From an uncultured Clostridiaceae bacterium (lineage in GTDB: Bacteria; Bacillota; Clostridia; Lachnospirales; Lachnospiraceae): 34,826 nt of DNA. The stretch's first letter is position 1. Each line of letters opens with the position of its first letter. The notes under the pieces were generated by a model. The model did not search any database. It worked only from the letters and a program-made list of their open reading frames with translations, and had not been told where the DNA came from. The stretch is taken from NCBI GenBank assembly GCA_947177415.1, contig CAMWUK010000034.1:1-34826 (forward strand). Direction: 5' to 3'. The position numbers and the translations under genes were made by a program. Below, piece by piece: positions 23,157 through 31,628 of the stretch.

Positions 23157-23618
23157 CTAGTTATAAGGTTCTTTAAGAATCTTTTCTATTTCTGGTTTAG
23201 CCTTCTCTTTTATTTTCTCAACAAATGGACGGGGAGCCATATTTTCAGTACCATTCTCCAGATATCCTGCGTACTCTTCTTGACTTTCCAACTCTGCTAC
23301 AATAGAAACTCCTCCTCTGGAGGCATTTTTACTTTTTACCTGTCCATGCCAATGTAAACGGAGGTTTCCTGTTCGTCTAGCTGGTGGCTCTCCTGGTGCA
23401 GATGGTCTATATCTTCTTTTTGTTCCTGGTTTTTTACGTAACACCTTTCCGTTTCTTTTACCTTTCAGCACTTCAAGTTCTGCATTTCTTATTGCATTCA
23501 CTACACGAACGCCTCTTGACAAAACTTGCCTATTTATATCAGCTGTCATTTCTTTTACAGTCGCACGTATCTGTCTTCCTGCACTATTAAATCCATCACC
23601 GTCTATCCAGAGTTTCAT
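23157..23618 (-). CDS. HK97 gp10-like head-tail joining protein
   Basis: The protein has 153 residues. The family motif is visible as YAGYLENGTENMAPRPFVEK, preceded by PSAPGEPPARRTGNLRLHW. It helps join the completed head to the tail. It overlaps the upstream gene by 4 bp (ATGA-type). Confidence 0.88.
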   Translation of the reverse strand: MKLWIDGDGFNSAGRQIRATVKEMTADINRQVLSRGVRVVNAIRNAELEVLKGKRNGKVLRKKPGTKRRYRPSAPGEPPARRTGNLRLHWHGQVKSKNASRGGVSIVAELESQEEYAGYLENGTENMAPRPFVEKIKEKAKPEIEKILKEPYN

Positions 23619-23971
23619 TTCACATCATCTCTTTCCTCAACATAATACAATGTAGATATTCCTAGACTACCTGTATCATCTACCGCAACAACATAAAATA
23701 CCCGGTTTCCCAGCACTAACTTATCGCCTTTTTTTGCCACCGGCATTCCTTTTTGGACTATCGTATGTGTAACCTTATGCTCTTCTGTGGACAAATTCAA
23801 TGCTTTCGTGGTATCTGCATCACTTAAGCAGCCCTTCAAACTTCTTATGCCGTCTCCTTCACGTTTGTCCACTACTCGCCCTGTAGATGTTACTTTCTGT
23901 TTATTATCTTCAATTATAAACTCTTTGAATAGGTTGCCTGGTCTCATATACATCATTCTTGCATTCATCAT
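23615..23971 (-). CDS. Head closure/connector protein
   Basis: The protein has 118 residues and a beta-rich layout (LFKEFIIEDNKQKVTSTGRV, KKGDKLVLGNRVFYVVAVDD) like YqbH/gp16-type head-closure proteins, consistent with its place after the connector gene. Assignment rests mainly on order and fold impression. Confidence 0.65.
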   Translation of the reverse strand: MMNARMMYMRPGNLFKEFIIEDNKQKVTSTGRVVDKREGDGIRSLKGCLSDADTTKALNLSTEEHKVTHTIVQKGMPVAKKGDKLVLGNRVFYVVAVDDTGSLGISTLYYVEERDDVK

Positions 23972-24381
23972 ATATTTCTAGTCCTTTCGTTCTGTTGCAT
24001 ACCTGCATAGAAATATGGAGGTTTATTATGTATTCCATTATTAGACATGGCTACACTACATGATTCAGCAGAAACTTCTTTTTTTAGTGTCTGGTAATCT
24101 TCATGCCAGAGCTTTGCCCTTTCTCCAAAAGACAATGCGAGAGGACCCGTTTTTGTATCTACTTCATAAGAGAATCTTCTACAAAGACTTTCCAGCAACA
24201 TCAATTTTGCACGTTTCCATTTTTTAGGATATGTGTCTATGGCAGCCTGTATCTCTTCATCTGTTAATGCTGTAGTATCTGAACCACCCTCCACCATAGT
24301 GTCACCCAGTTCAAATCTCATACGGTCTTTGCCTAACTCTTTGACATTCGCTGGTTCATAAGTGTATGTTCCCTTTGCCAT
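23968..24381 (-). CDS. Head-tail connector (gp6/YqbG-like)
   Basis: The protein has 137 residues, mostly helical: TDEEIQAAIDTYPKKWKRAK then LMLLESLCRRFSYEVDTKTG and LSFGERAKLWHEDYQTLKKE. This is typical of small connector proteins that bind the portal. It starts within the stop of the previous gene (TAATG). Confidence 0.75.
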   Translation of the reverse strand: MAKGTYTYEPANVKELGKDRMRFELGDTMVEGGSDTTALTDEEIQAAIDTYPKKWKRAKLMLLESLCRRFSYEVDTKTGPLALSFGERAKLWHEDYQTLKKEVSAESCSVAMSNNGIHNKPPYFYAGMQQNERTRNI

Positions 24382-24941
24382 TAGGTATCAACTCCCTCCA
24401 CAGAGAATAGATTGTCTGCCCGTTCTTTTGCCGCATTTTTGATTGTTTTGCGGCTATCAGCTGCATGTAGAAGTATTAGAACATTCTCACTCTGGACTTC
24501 TGTAATAGCTTTTGCTCCTTCTTCAGCGTTTAGCTGCATAATGGAGAATACCTGTTGTATCTCCTGTGGTGTTGCAGGAACTGCTGTAACCTGTTCATTT
24601 TCTCCGTCGGATTCTCGGTTTACTGTAATTAAAACCGTTTCAGGTACATCCACGGATTCCATCTCTACCAATTCTGCCTTTACTGCCTGCATAGATTCCC
24701 TTGACTTTTCCAGCTCTGCTGCCACTGCCTCAGTAATCATAGCATCAACTTGTTCTCCGGTAAATAATCCCCCCTGTCCAGAAAACACTCCCCGTGATAC
24801 TTCTGCATTCATCTCTGAAATATATCCATTGTTTATCAGCTTTCCACTTCGTTCCGGTAAAATAACACCATCCGGGATAATCTCTCCCGGATAGTATGTT
24901 GTTCCACCTGCGGTAAGCTGTTTTGCACATAAATACTGCAT
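24381..24941 (-). CDS. Structural-region protein of unknown function
   Basis: The protein has 186 residues. The N-terminal 40 residues (AKQLTAGGTTYYPGEIIPDG) form a small beta domain; a helical acidic region with GEQVDAMITEAVAAELEKS and a late ITVNR segment follow. It lies between the capsid and connector genes, so it is probably a minor head or joining protein. Confidence 0.65.
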   Translation of the reverse strand: MQYLCAKQLTAGGTTYYPGEIIPDGVILPERSGKLINNGYISEMNAEVSRGVFSGQGGLFTGEQVDAMITEAVAAELEKSRESMQAVKAELVEMESVDVPETVLITVNRESDGENEQVTAVPATPQEIQQVFSIMQLNAEEGAKAITEVQSENVLILLHAADSRKTIKNAAKERADNLFSVEGVDT

Positions 24942-24957
24942 ATTACCGCCTCCTTAC

Positions 24958-26001
24958 TTACACACATTTTTTCAAATAGCAGGCAAGGTCATCACAAGTC
25001 TTTCTCATGTCAGTAGAAATCAAACCTTCCATAAACTCTGAATGAGTACCGCCTTCACCTTCAAATGTATCAGTTGCCATGAAGTTGCCATTACCTAACA
25101 TGTCCCAAGTAAAGATGTAACCAGCGGATGGCTCGTCAAGTTTTGGATTTGGAGTAGTGTAAGATAATAATGCTCCATCTGGTTCACAAATAAACTGCAT
25201 GTCATCAGGCTGTCCTTCTTCTGCTGCATTGTATGTGGCATCAAGAACCTTTACTTCATCTACTCCAAACAATTCCGCAAGAACTCTTTCATTAACTTTT
25301 GCCGGGTTTGCAGTGCTTCCTGTGAATTTCACACGTTCAAGTAAATCTGGATGCTCTTTCAATGCATTAAATGTATCATATCCTAATGTGAGTTTGTTCG
25401 GCATTCTTCTACCATCAAGTTTAATCTGACGTTTGCGGTCATCAAGTAATCTGATAGGATCGGAGTTAGCGTCAGAAAATTTAATAAACTGGCTGCCACT
25501 TGGAGTAGTTCCGGATGCAATACCTTCAAACTCATGTTCCCACACACCACTTTTGAAGAAATTGTCCGCAAACATAATATCCAGATGAAGTAGCTGCTGG
25601 TCTACAATAAAACGGTTCTTTGTTCTCTTTGGGTCTATTGATGGAGGTACATTGGCACGCTGATAGTTTAATGTACCAATCTGGTCAATTCCTACAATAA
25701 CCTGGTCAACCTCACAGCGGTATGATCCATCTGTGTGACCCAACTGTGCCGGTGGCACTTTGCCGAATTTTGGTTTTCTCTGGACATTATCCCTCGCTAA
25801 ATCCCCTTTATTAAATGTGTAATAAAATCCTGTAGAGAAATCCACTGGACAAATCGGGAAAATCTTTGTTGCTACATAATCTTCTGCACTTGCAAAAAAT
25901 GCCATACTCATATTTGTCAAAAAGCGGCTAGGTTTCCACCCTTTTGCAATTCGTGCCATTAAGTCACTGGTACTTCCTACTACTCTTCCTGTTCCATTCA
26001 T
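24958..26001 (-). CDS. Major capsid protein
   Basis: The protein has 347 residues. FFASAEDYVATKIFPICPVD and the FYYTFNKGDLARDN, DQVIVGIDQIGTLNYQRANV and LTLGYDTFNALKEHPDLLER segments resemble HK97-fold capsid proteins of the gpE-like type. It follows the decoration protein gene, in the usual order scaffold, decoration, capsid. It should be the most abundant virion protein. Confidence 0.9.
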   Translation of the reverse strand: MNGTGRVVGSTSDLMARIAKGWKPSRFLTNMSMAFFASAEDYVATKIFPICPVDFSTGFYYTFNKGDLARDNVQRKPKFGKVPPAQLGHTDGSYRCEVDQVIVGIDQIGTLNYQRANVPPSIDPKRTKNRFIVDQQLLHLDIMFADNFFKSGVWEHEFEGIASGTTPSGSQFIKFSDANSDPIRLLDDRKRQIKLDGRRMPNKLTLGYDTFNALKEHPDLLERVKFTGSTANPAKVNERVLAELFGVDEVKVLDATYNAAEEGQPDDMQFICEPDGALLSYTTPNPKLDEPSAGYIFTWDMLGNGNFMATDTFEGEGGTHSEFMEGLISTDMRKTCDDLACYLKKCV

Positions 26002-26003
26002 TC

Positions 26004-26435
26004 TTAATTACCCCCTTCTGTATTCGGTGTACTTGTACTGGTTGCAGGTTTATAACCTGCTTTAACAATCTGTACTTTAATCCATGTTCCTGCCTCTGCT
26101 GCGTTGCTAAGTGCCACACCTACAATAAAGTCACCAGCCTTTGCAGCTACTGCCTTACCCTCAGCATTAGTAGCCAGTTCTGTACCTACAACAATCTCTT
26201 CCCCGGCTACCCATTTGCCAATATCTTTTATTTGAATATCAACATCTATGCCCTTCTCTACTGTTTCGTCAGTCTCGATAAGAGAAAGACCAATCACATG
26301 GGCTCCTGCTGTTGGTTTTACTACTGCCCCGTCTTTGATTGCTAATGCAATCCCCCTGGCATTTTCCAGCTTTTCCCCAGCCGGCAATACAATAGTTGGG
26401 CTTTCATTAATACTTGATCCAATATAAGTTGCCAT
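26004..26435 (-). CDS. Capsid decoration/cement protein (DUF2190-like)
   Basis: The protein has 143 residues beginning MATYIGSSINESPTIVLPAG; the ATG at 26435 has AGGAGG upstream and is preferred to 26453. It is beta-rich with repeated short strands (VAGEEIVVGTELATNAEGKA), characteristic of DUF2190-type cement proteins beside capsid genes. Confidence 0.8.
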   Translation of the reverse strand: MATYIGSSINESPTIVLPAGEKLENARGIALAIKDGAVVKPTAGAHVIGLSLIETDETVEKGIDVDIQIKDIGKWVAGEEIVVGTELATNAEGKAVAAKAGDFIVGVALSNAAEAGTWIKVQIVKAGYKPATSTSTPNTEGGN

Positions 26436-26436
26436 A

Positions 26437-27687
26437 TTAGTCCTCCTTCTCACATCTTGCAGCTAATTCAGGATTTGCCACAAACACTTCATCCAATGCT
26501 TGAGCGTTAGATAATCCTGTTCTTGATTTCATGATTTCTGCCGCTTTTGCATTGGCTTCTGCCCATGCACCACCTTCTGTACTGCCATAACCGCCAGACT
26601 TTCCAATTTCAGAAAATGCACCAGACTTCTCAACTGTTTCTACTGCCTGGTCAAGCACAGCAATCATATCGTTGTATGCGGTGCCTCCTGCGGCCCTAAG
26701 GCTCTTGAATAAAGGTACCAGTTCCTCTTCTTTTTTGCCAATAATTGCATATTTCTTTGCAACATCAGCAAGTTCTTTTTCTTCTGCTATCTGTCTGAAT
26801 TTCTTAAACTCTTCCAACTCTGCTGCTACTGCTGGATGTAACCCCTTGTAAATGTCATCTGGTTCGCTAGGTGTACTAATCTGCTGTATGGTTGGTTCCT
26901 GTATCTGTGGTTGTGTTGCAGATTTCGTTACTGTTGGCTCTGCTGGTGTTGGTGGTTCTGGTGCTGGCGGTTCTACTGGAGGATTACCTCCCTCTTCTTC
27001 TCCACAACGTTTTTCAATATCTTCCAAAAACGCTCTTTCTGCAGGTGTCAATTTACTTTTGTCAATCTTCATATCCTTTTCGTCTCCTTTCAGATTTTCG
27101 TTATTTTCTGGTTCAACTATCTTTCCAGATGTTGTTGCTGCCTTTTTAATAGATTTGTTTAATCTCTCTACTGCTGATTTCATTATCTCTAAGTCAGTTT
27201 CTGATACCTCTTCATCCTTCTTTACAATGTTGGCAGTTTTGCCACTGGACCATTTTGTAATGGAATCCTGCACTGCTGTATGAAATTCGTCAAGGCTTTC
27301 CTGCATTGCGTTTGCTGTGCTGGTACTGTCAAGCTTTTCGTCATTTAAAATAGAATAAAGCGAAGATTGTAGTGCATAGCATACATCCCATATTTCATCA
27401 GCTATTTTTCGGTTCTTTGCCTCATTAATCTTCTCATTGAAACTTACCGAATCACCTTTCTGGATTTCCTCTATAGCACTGTCGATTTCATCTTGTTTCA
27501 TTCCTGCGGCCTTTCCAATAAAAGAAAACAAACGTTTTAATACACTAGTACCTTTTTCTTTGTTATCTTCTTTTGATGTATCTTCTACATCCTTTCTTTT
27601 AAACAACTTAATATCAGCATCTGGGTTGGCTCCTTCATCCACGAAGTCAACCTTCTTAACTCTGAGATTCTTTAGTTTTGTTGCCAC
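26437..27687 (-). CDS. Capsid scaffold protein
   Basis: The protein has 416 residues and starts at a GTG with AGGAGG upstream. It begins KLKNLRVKKVDFVDEGANPD, a phage-head motif, followed by a Pro-rich acidic linker (EEEGGNPPVEPPAPEPPTPA) at about 232-275 and a helical C-terminal region. The helical, disordered make-up and position before the capsid gene fit a scaffold, expected to be removed by the XkdF-like protease. Confidence 0.75.
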   Translation of the reverse strand: MATKLKNLRVKKVDFVDEGANPDADIKLFKRKDVEDTSKEDNKEKGTSVLKRLFSFIGKAAGMKQDEIDSAIEEIQKGDSVSFNEKINEAKNRKIADEIWDVCYALQSSLYSILNDEKLDSTSTANAMQESLDEFHTAVQDSITKWSSGKTANIVKKDEEVSETDLEIMKSAVERLNKSIKKAATTSGKIVEPENNENLKGDEKDMKIDKSKLTPAERAFLEDIEKRCGEEEGGNPPVEPPAPEPPTPAEPTVTKSATQPQIQEPTIQQISTPSEPDDIYKGLHPAVAAELEEFKKFRQIAEEKELADVAKKYAIIGKKEEELVPLFKSLRAAGGTAYNDMIAVLDQAVETVEKSGAFSEIGKSGGYGSTEGGAWAEANAKAAEIMKSRTGLSNAQALDEVFVANPELAARCEKED

Positions 27688-27726
27688 TTCACTTCCTCCT
27701 TTCTGACAAAATCTTTATAATACAAA

Positions 27727-27750
27727 CAGGACATCTCAATAGATGCCCTG
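27727..27750 (-). terminator. Hairpin between the small membrane protein and scaffold genes
   Basis: On the minus strand CAGGGCATCT pairs with AGATGTCCTG around ATTG, followed by TTTGTATT. The T-run is short, so termination may be partial. Confidence 0.55.
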
Positions 27751-27760
27751 CCGATTATCG

Positions 27761-27916
27761 TTATTCATTTGATTCCTCATCGTCTACATACTCCCATTCT
27801 TTATCAGAATGCTTTCTAATGTATTGAACTAAGATGACTATTAAGCAAAGCAAAAGAAGTATTTTCAATGCTTCTTGGGCAATATACAAAAAATATAATA
27901 TATTAAGTAACGTCAT
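27761..27916 (-). CDS. 51-residue single-pass membrane protein in the head operon
   Basis: The protein begins MTLLNILYFLYIAQEALKIL, continues with a long hydrophobic helix (residues about 3-32) and ends in a charged tail (QYIRKHSDKEWEYVDDEE). The ATG overlaps the end of the protease gene and has a perfect GGAGG 6 bp upstream. The overlap means translational coupling. Membrane proteins are not expected in a head operon; a superinfection-exclusion or host-take-over role is possible but not shown. Confidence 0.75.
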   Translation of the reverse strand: MTLLNILYFLYIAQEALKILLLLCLIVILVQYIRKHSDKEWEYVDDEESNE

Positions 27917-28397
27917 CTTCTACCTCCACTCTTTGGGCTTCTCCTTCAATTGAAAACATACTATAAGTACCATCCTTGACTTTTTCCCAGACATCTTCGT
28001 CCAGTACTTTAAAACCAATCCACCAGCCGACTGGAAGGGTGTTTTCAGGAATACCCATTACTTTCATCTTCTCTTCTGTAAACACTACGCTTTCAATAAG
28101 GACAGCAGCACCGCCCCTTTCATGCATTTCGCCACCTTCACGATACAACTCCACAAAGCTGTAAGCTGCATTCTCTAATTCTTCTGGTTCGACAATATCT
28201 TTCTGCCAGTCCTCAATTACCTCACCATCCGCACGCATTGAAACGTTTGCCCAGCCAAAAGCAAGCATCTTGTCATTATCTGATTTCATAATTTTAAATT
28301 TTCTTTTTGCGATATCAGGTTGTTTTGTGCTAGTGGATTCTTTTTTTGCTACACCTGACTTTTTTATTAAGTCTGAAAACTTTTTCAAGGTTATCAC
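27903..28397 (-). CDS. Prohead protease (XkdF-like)
   Basis: The protein has 164 residues. The middle AFGWANVSMRADGEVIEDWQ and ELYREGGEMHERGGA (likely catalytic His) plus YSMFSIEGEA (candidate Ser) match XkdF-type phage serine proteases. It would process the scaffold during capsid maturation. A repeat-like element and terminator precede its start. Confidence 0.85.
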   Translation of the reverse strand: MITLKKFSDLIKKSGVAKKESTSTKQPDIAKRKFKIMKSDNDKMLAFGWANVSMRADGEVIEDWQKDIVEPEELENAAYSFVELYREGGEMHERGGAAVLIESVVFTEEKMKVMGIPENTLPVGWWIGFKVLDEDVWEKVKDGTYSMFSIEGEAQRVEVEDDVT

Positions 28398-28418
28398 CTG
28401 CTCTCTTGATTTTTTGTA

Positions 28419-28444
28419 TAAAAAAAGACACCCTATTGGATGCC
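28419..28444 (-). terminator. Terminator before the protease gene (repeated element)
   Basis: On the minus strand GGCATCC pairs with GGGTGTC around AATA, followed by seven T. The ~50 bp before it is nearly the same as at 3820-3850. A CRISPR-repeat-like element lies directly upstream (28475-28509). Confidence 0.8.
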
Positions 28445-28474
28445 TTAAATATTTGTTTCGGTTGTATTGGTGCG

Positions 28475-28509
28475 ACTTGATTCCTATTCAACTTACATGA
28501 CTCTTAAAC
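28475..28509 (-). repeat. Solitary CRISPR-repeat-like element (28.5 kb)
   Basis: On the minus strand GTTTAAGAGTCATG then TAAGTTGAATAGGAAT matches the array repeat at about 28 of 36 positions with one gap. It starts 14 bp after a stop codon and is followed by a terminator. Confidence 0.75.
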
Positions 28510-28523
28510 TTTTCTACATATAT

Positions 28524-28721
28524 TTAGCTTTCCTCCAAAACTTCCTTTATCTTTGCTCTATACTTCTCCTGTATTTTGGCAAGAGCCGTTGAATCTGATC
28601 CATCAAGATGGGAATTATCTTTTTGACCCGATTCATTTTCAAGATATGGTTTCGCCTCTTCAAGCCATTCCTGTTTTAATACCTCTATTTTCTGCTCTTT
28701 AGTTAAAATTTTCTCGGACAT
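28524..28721 (-). CDS. Small helical protein after the MuF gene
   Basis: The protein has 65 residues, highly charged and helical (MSEKILTKEQKIEVLKQEWL ... KIQEKYRAKIKEVLEES). It overlaps the end of the MuF gene. No family recognised; possibly a scaffold- or portal-linked factor, or an immunity-type partner of the MuF C-terminal domain. Confidence 0.65.
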   Translation of the reverse strand: MSEKILTKEQKIEVLKQEWLEEAKPYLENESGQKDNSHLDGSDSTALAKIQEKYRAKIKEVLEES

Positions 28722-30171
28722 AGCTTACAAATCCTTCCCTGTCTAAAATTTCAAATACTTTGTGCTGAATATCAAAATCCATATCAAATATATCAGCTTC
28801 CTCTAGTGCTTTCCTGTAATAATCGCTATATGATACCTTACTTATGTCACTCAAGACCTGTACTGTATATGTATATAATTCGTTTACTGCAATCAGTTTT
28901 CTGATATCCTGATTTTCTTGTAAAAATATAAAATCATCTTTTCCAAAGGATACAATACCATTTGAAGAAGGGTGGTTGTGTGTAACTGTAGCTCCTGATA
29001 AAGTTATCCCGCTAAAACCTACGCTGTCTTTGTCTCCTTCAGAATAATACACCTTGCCATTCCTGTCAATAGCAATAAGCTTCTCTTTTTCATCATATCT
29101 TATCTGCTCATTGTAATATGCTATTGCCGAATCAGTATTTTCAACATTTATTTCACCCAATTCCTGAATATTGGATTCGGGTACATCATACGAAGAACCT
29201 GCTCCTAAATGCGAACTTCCAAAAGGCTTTTCTACTTCAATGTACTCAACTGCACATGCACATCTTGGATGGGCTGGTGGCAGCATATGGTGTCCTTCAA
29301 AAAGCACCTTCCCTTTGAAATCGAAATCTGCATCCATTTCAATTTCAACACCCTCCAAAGCTGAACAAATCGAGCAAACGGCATCATCACCAGATGTACT
29401 CCAACGCTTTTTCACAATGCCTAAGAGATTTTGTGATTGTGCCTGTCTTATTCCTTCGTCTGCACCTCTATTATATGCAAAGGCACTTTCTGTCTGTGCT
29501 ATCGTCATTGCTCTTTGTCTGTGCTGTCGTTCTGCGTACTTAGCTGCTGCATCCCTTGCTTTCTTCCGAATACTCTCCGGTTTCATGCGTGGATGTTCTT
29601 TTCTAAGGTTTGTAACGATACTATCATAATACCTTACATTAGCTTTTGCCTGTCCCTCAGTCAATCCAATACACGGGCGAATCATCCTTGCAAGTTCATC
29701 TACTGTGTGACTTTCCCGCATCTTCTTTGTTAATAGGGCAGCAATAGCGTTTTTCTGCTCTTGGGTACTTGCTGTAACAAATTCTGCACCACGTTCATTA
29801 ATCCATTTTGTGATACCAGGCGTTTGCATATCAAACTTAAAATTAAGACCTTCCAGTAATGGTTGTTTCGCTGCCCCTGCTTCAAATGCATTTGTCCATA
29901 TTGGGCTAAGCTGATTTGCAACTAATATAGAATAATCCTGTTGCCACAATCTTATAGTTTCTTTACTTATAGCACCATCAATGACCGCCTGTCGTAACTC
30001 CTGATATGTAATTACAGTCTGTTGGTCTTTCCAGAATCCACAAAGTATCTGAATGGGTTCCCCTGTTACTTTGCTGCTTTCTAAATATTCCTTTAGTTTA
30101 TCAAGCACTTTTTGGGCATTCTCTGATTTCTTCTTTTTTATCTTTTTAGCCGGTATCCAACGAAACGCCAT
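28699..30171 (-). CDS. MuF-type minor head protein with C-terminal JAB-like domain
   Basis: The protein has 490 residues. The MuF domain (about 145-312) is seen in KMRESHTVDELARMIRPCIG, AMTIAQTESAFAYNRGADEG, a Cys pair in CSICSALEG and HPRCACAVEY. After a linker, residues about 340-490 hold THNHPSSNGIVSFGKDD (His398, His400, Ser408, Asp412/413), which resembles the HxH...S...D metal motif of JAB/MPN proteins though the spacing is off by about two. MuF proteins with C-terminal toxin domains exist in many Firmicute prophages. It starts inside the portal gene (26-bp overlap). Confidence 0.85.
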   Translation of the reverse strand: MAFRWIPAKKIKKKKSENAQKVLDKLKEYLESSKVTGEPIQILCGFWKDQQTVITYQELRQAVIDGAISKETIRLWQQDYSILVANQLSPIWTNAFEAGAAKQPLLEGLNFKFDMQTPGITKWINERGAEFVTASTQEQKNAIAALLTKKMRESHTVDELARMIRPCIGLTEGQAKANVRYYDSIVTNLRKEHPRMKPESIRKKARDAAAKYAERQHRQRAMTIAQTESAFAYNRGADEGIRQAQSQNLLGIVKKRWSTSGDDAVCSICSALEGVEIEMDADFDFKGKVLFEGHHMLPPAHPRCACAVEYIEVEKPFGSSHLGAGSSYDVPESNIQELGEINVENTDSAIAYYNEQIRYDEKEKLIAIDRNGKVYYSEGDKDSVGFSGITLSGATVTHNHPSSNGIVSFGKDDFIFLQENQDIRKLIAVNELYTYTVQVLSDISKVSYSDYYRKALEEADIFDMDFDIQHKVFEILDREGFVSYVRENFN

Positions 30172-31573
30172 AACTTCCGCTCCTTCCTAGCCGTTCTTTA
30201 GCCTTCTGCATTTTTTCTTCTGGTATTTCTTCCTCTTCTTTGTTGGATTCAGTACCTGCGGCAGTTTCTGGCTCAGGTGGCTGATTCTGCTCCTGCTGTT
30301 CCTGCCTTGTGCGGTCAAGCTCTCTGGTATCTATAGTTCTCTCTGGCAAATGTCCTTTCTGTCGAACATAATCTTCCAGGCTGTCATCAGGAACCAGAAC
30401 ACCAATTCCTGTCATGTCTTTAATAAATGCTGATACTTTCGTAATGTCTTCATCTTCAATATCTCCGTGGGTCATCTTGGGATATTCTGTGATACCAGCA
30501 AAGTGCTTGCCATTTATATCAATTAATGATGGTATGCCTTGGCTATTAAATGTCTCACAAATAATATCAAGAAATGCTCCAATAGCAACAGCGAACAACT
30601 CTGTTTTATCAGAACTTAATGCCCAGCTGCCTGTTTTATCATGTCCCAAAAAAATAAAATCCGCCAGCACTGTCATAGCTATTCGAGTGTCATAGCGGTT
30701 TATAATTGCATTTGTATCAAATTGTCTGTTTCCGCCAGAACTTAACAGTTCCAATTGAAATCCAAACGGGAGAACAACTCCTTCCATCTCATCCCGACGG
30801 ATATTTTTAACCAAGTTTTCTAAATAAGCTCTAGCCTTAACAGCTTCTGGATCATCTTCACTCCAAATATCCCTTTCTTCGTCTGCATGTATTACTGGAA
30901 GCCCTGCCAAGTCTCTTTCTATTCCAATTCCTTCAATTTCTTGGATTCTTCTTTTAAAATACCAGGAGCGGTAAGCATTCCTTAAAATGCTTCTCCCTTC
31001 TGGGTTGTTCTTTCTGCTTTTTGTGCGGAATAATAAGGCTTTTTCCATCGGAATTGTAAACATGCCGTAATCCGGTGGCGGCATCTGTGTCATACCAAGC
31101 AAATTGTCCTCATTGTCATATTCCCATTGATAAAGCGTTTCCTGTGCTCTTATAGGTAGTTTTTTCCAGCCTATCAGTCCATCATTATATTTACTCTTTG
31201 TTCGTGGGTCTTTTGTATTACCCATTCTTCGTTTATAAACAATTTCATGAAAGCTCCAGCCAAAGGTAAGAAATGACAGGATTTCAGAAATAGTGTCTAT
31301 CCAAGTATCCTGCATGTCATCCATACAGGTCTTAACAAACTCCGCTGCCTCTTTATCCTTCACTGTGTCTCCACCTGGTTCCACATTCCAGTCACATTGT
31401 CTTACAAGCATTTCAATGGCAAATAGAATAGCACCTATCACATCGTCATTCTCTGACATTTCCCGATAAGTTTCTATTCCTCTTTTTCCTCTTAATTCAT
31501 GTAAGAACTCCTCATAGAGAGTTCCACCGTAACGTCTCTGACCGATGCGACCAATCTCTTTACTGTTAGCCAT
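30146..31573 (-). CDS. Portal protein
   Basis: The protein has 475 residues. TYREMSENDDVIGAILFAIE, MLVRQCDWNVEPGG and AMTVLADFIFLGHDKTGSWA are typical of DUF935/Mu-like portals. The C-terminal 60 residues are Gln/Glu-rich (RQEQQEQNQPPEPETAAG). It forms the DNA entry dodecamer and binds terminase. A CRISPR-repeat-like element lies in its leader. Confidence 0.9.
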   Translation of the reverse strand: MANSKEIGRIGQRRYGGTLYEEFLHELRGKRGIETYREMSENDDVIGAILFAIEMLVRQCDWNVEPGGDTVKDKEAAEFVKTCMDDMQDTWIDTISEILSFLTFGWSFHEIVYKRRMGNTKDPRTKSKYNDGLIGWKKLPIRAQETLYQWEYDNEDNLLGMTQMPPPDYGMFTIPMEKALLFRTKSRKNNPEGRSILRNAYRSWYFKRRIQEIEGIGIERDLAGLPVIHADEERDIWSEDDPEAVKARAYLENLVKNIRRDEMEGVVLPFGFQLELLSSGGNRQFDTNAIINRYDTRIAMTVLADFIFLGHDKTGSWALSSDKTELFAVAIGAFLDIICETFNSQGIPSLIDINGKHFAGITEYPKMTHGDIEDEDITKVSAFIKDMTGIGVLVPDDSLEDYVRQKGHLPERTIDTRELDRTRQEQQEQNQPPEPETAAGTESNKEEEEIPEEKMQKAKERLGRSGSYGVSLDTG

Positions 31574-31586
31574 CTATTCTCACCTC

Positions 31587-31622
31587 ACATTCGTTCCATT
31601 CAAAATAACATAACTGTAAAAT
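31587..31622 (-). repeat. Solitary CRISPR-repeat-like element (31.6 kb), portal leader
   Basis: On the minus strand ATTTTACAGTTATGTTA then TTTTGAATGGAAC matches the array repeat at 26 of 36 positions without gaps (23 of the first 29). It begins 6 bp after the terL stop codon and ends near the portal ribosome site. Confidence 0.75.
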
Positions 31623-31628
31623 TTCTTA

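Noticed and set aside
23262-23284. Possible self-target of the array unit 20854-20883 in the gp10-like gene
   Set aside because: Only ~10 contiguous bases match, without a suitable PAM; the rest differs, so chance is likely.
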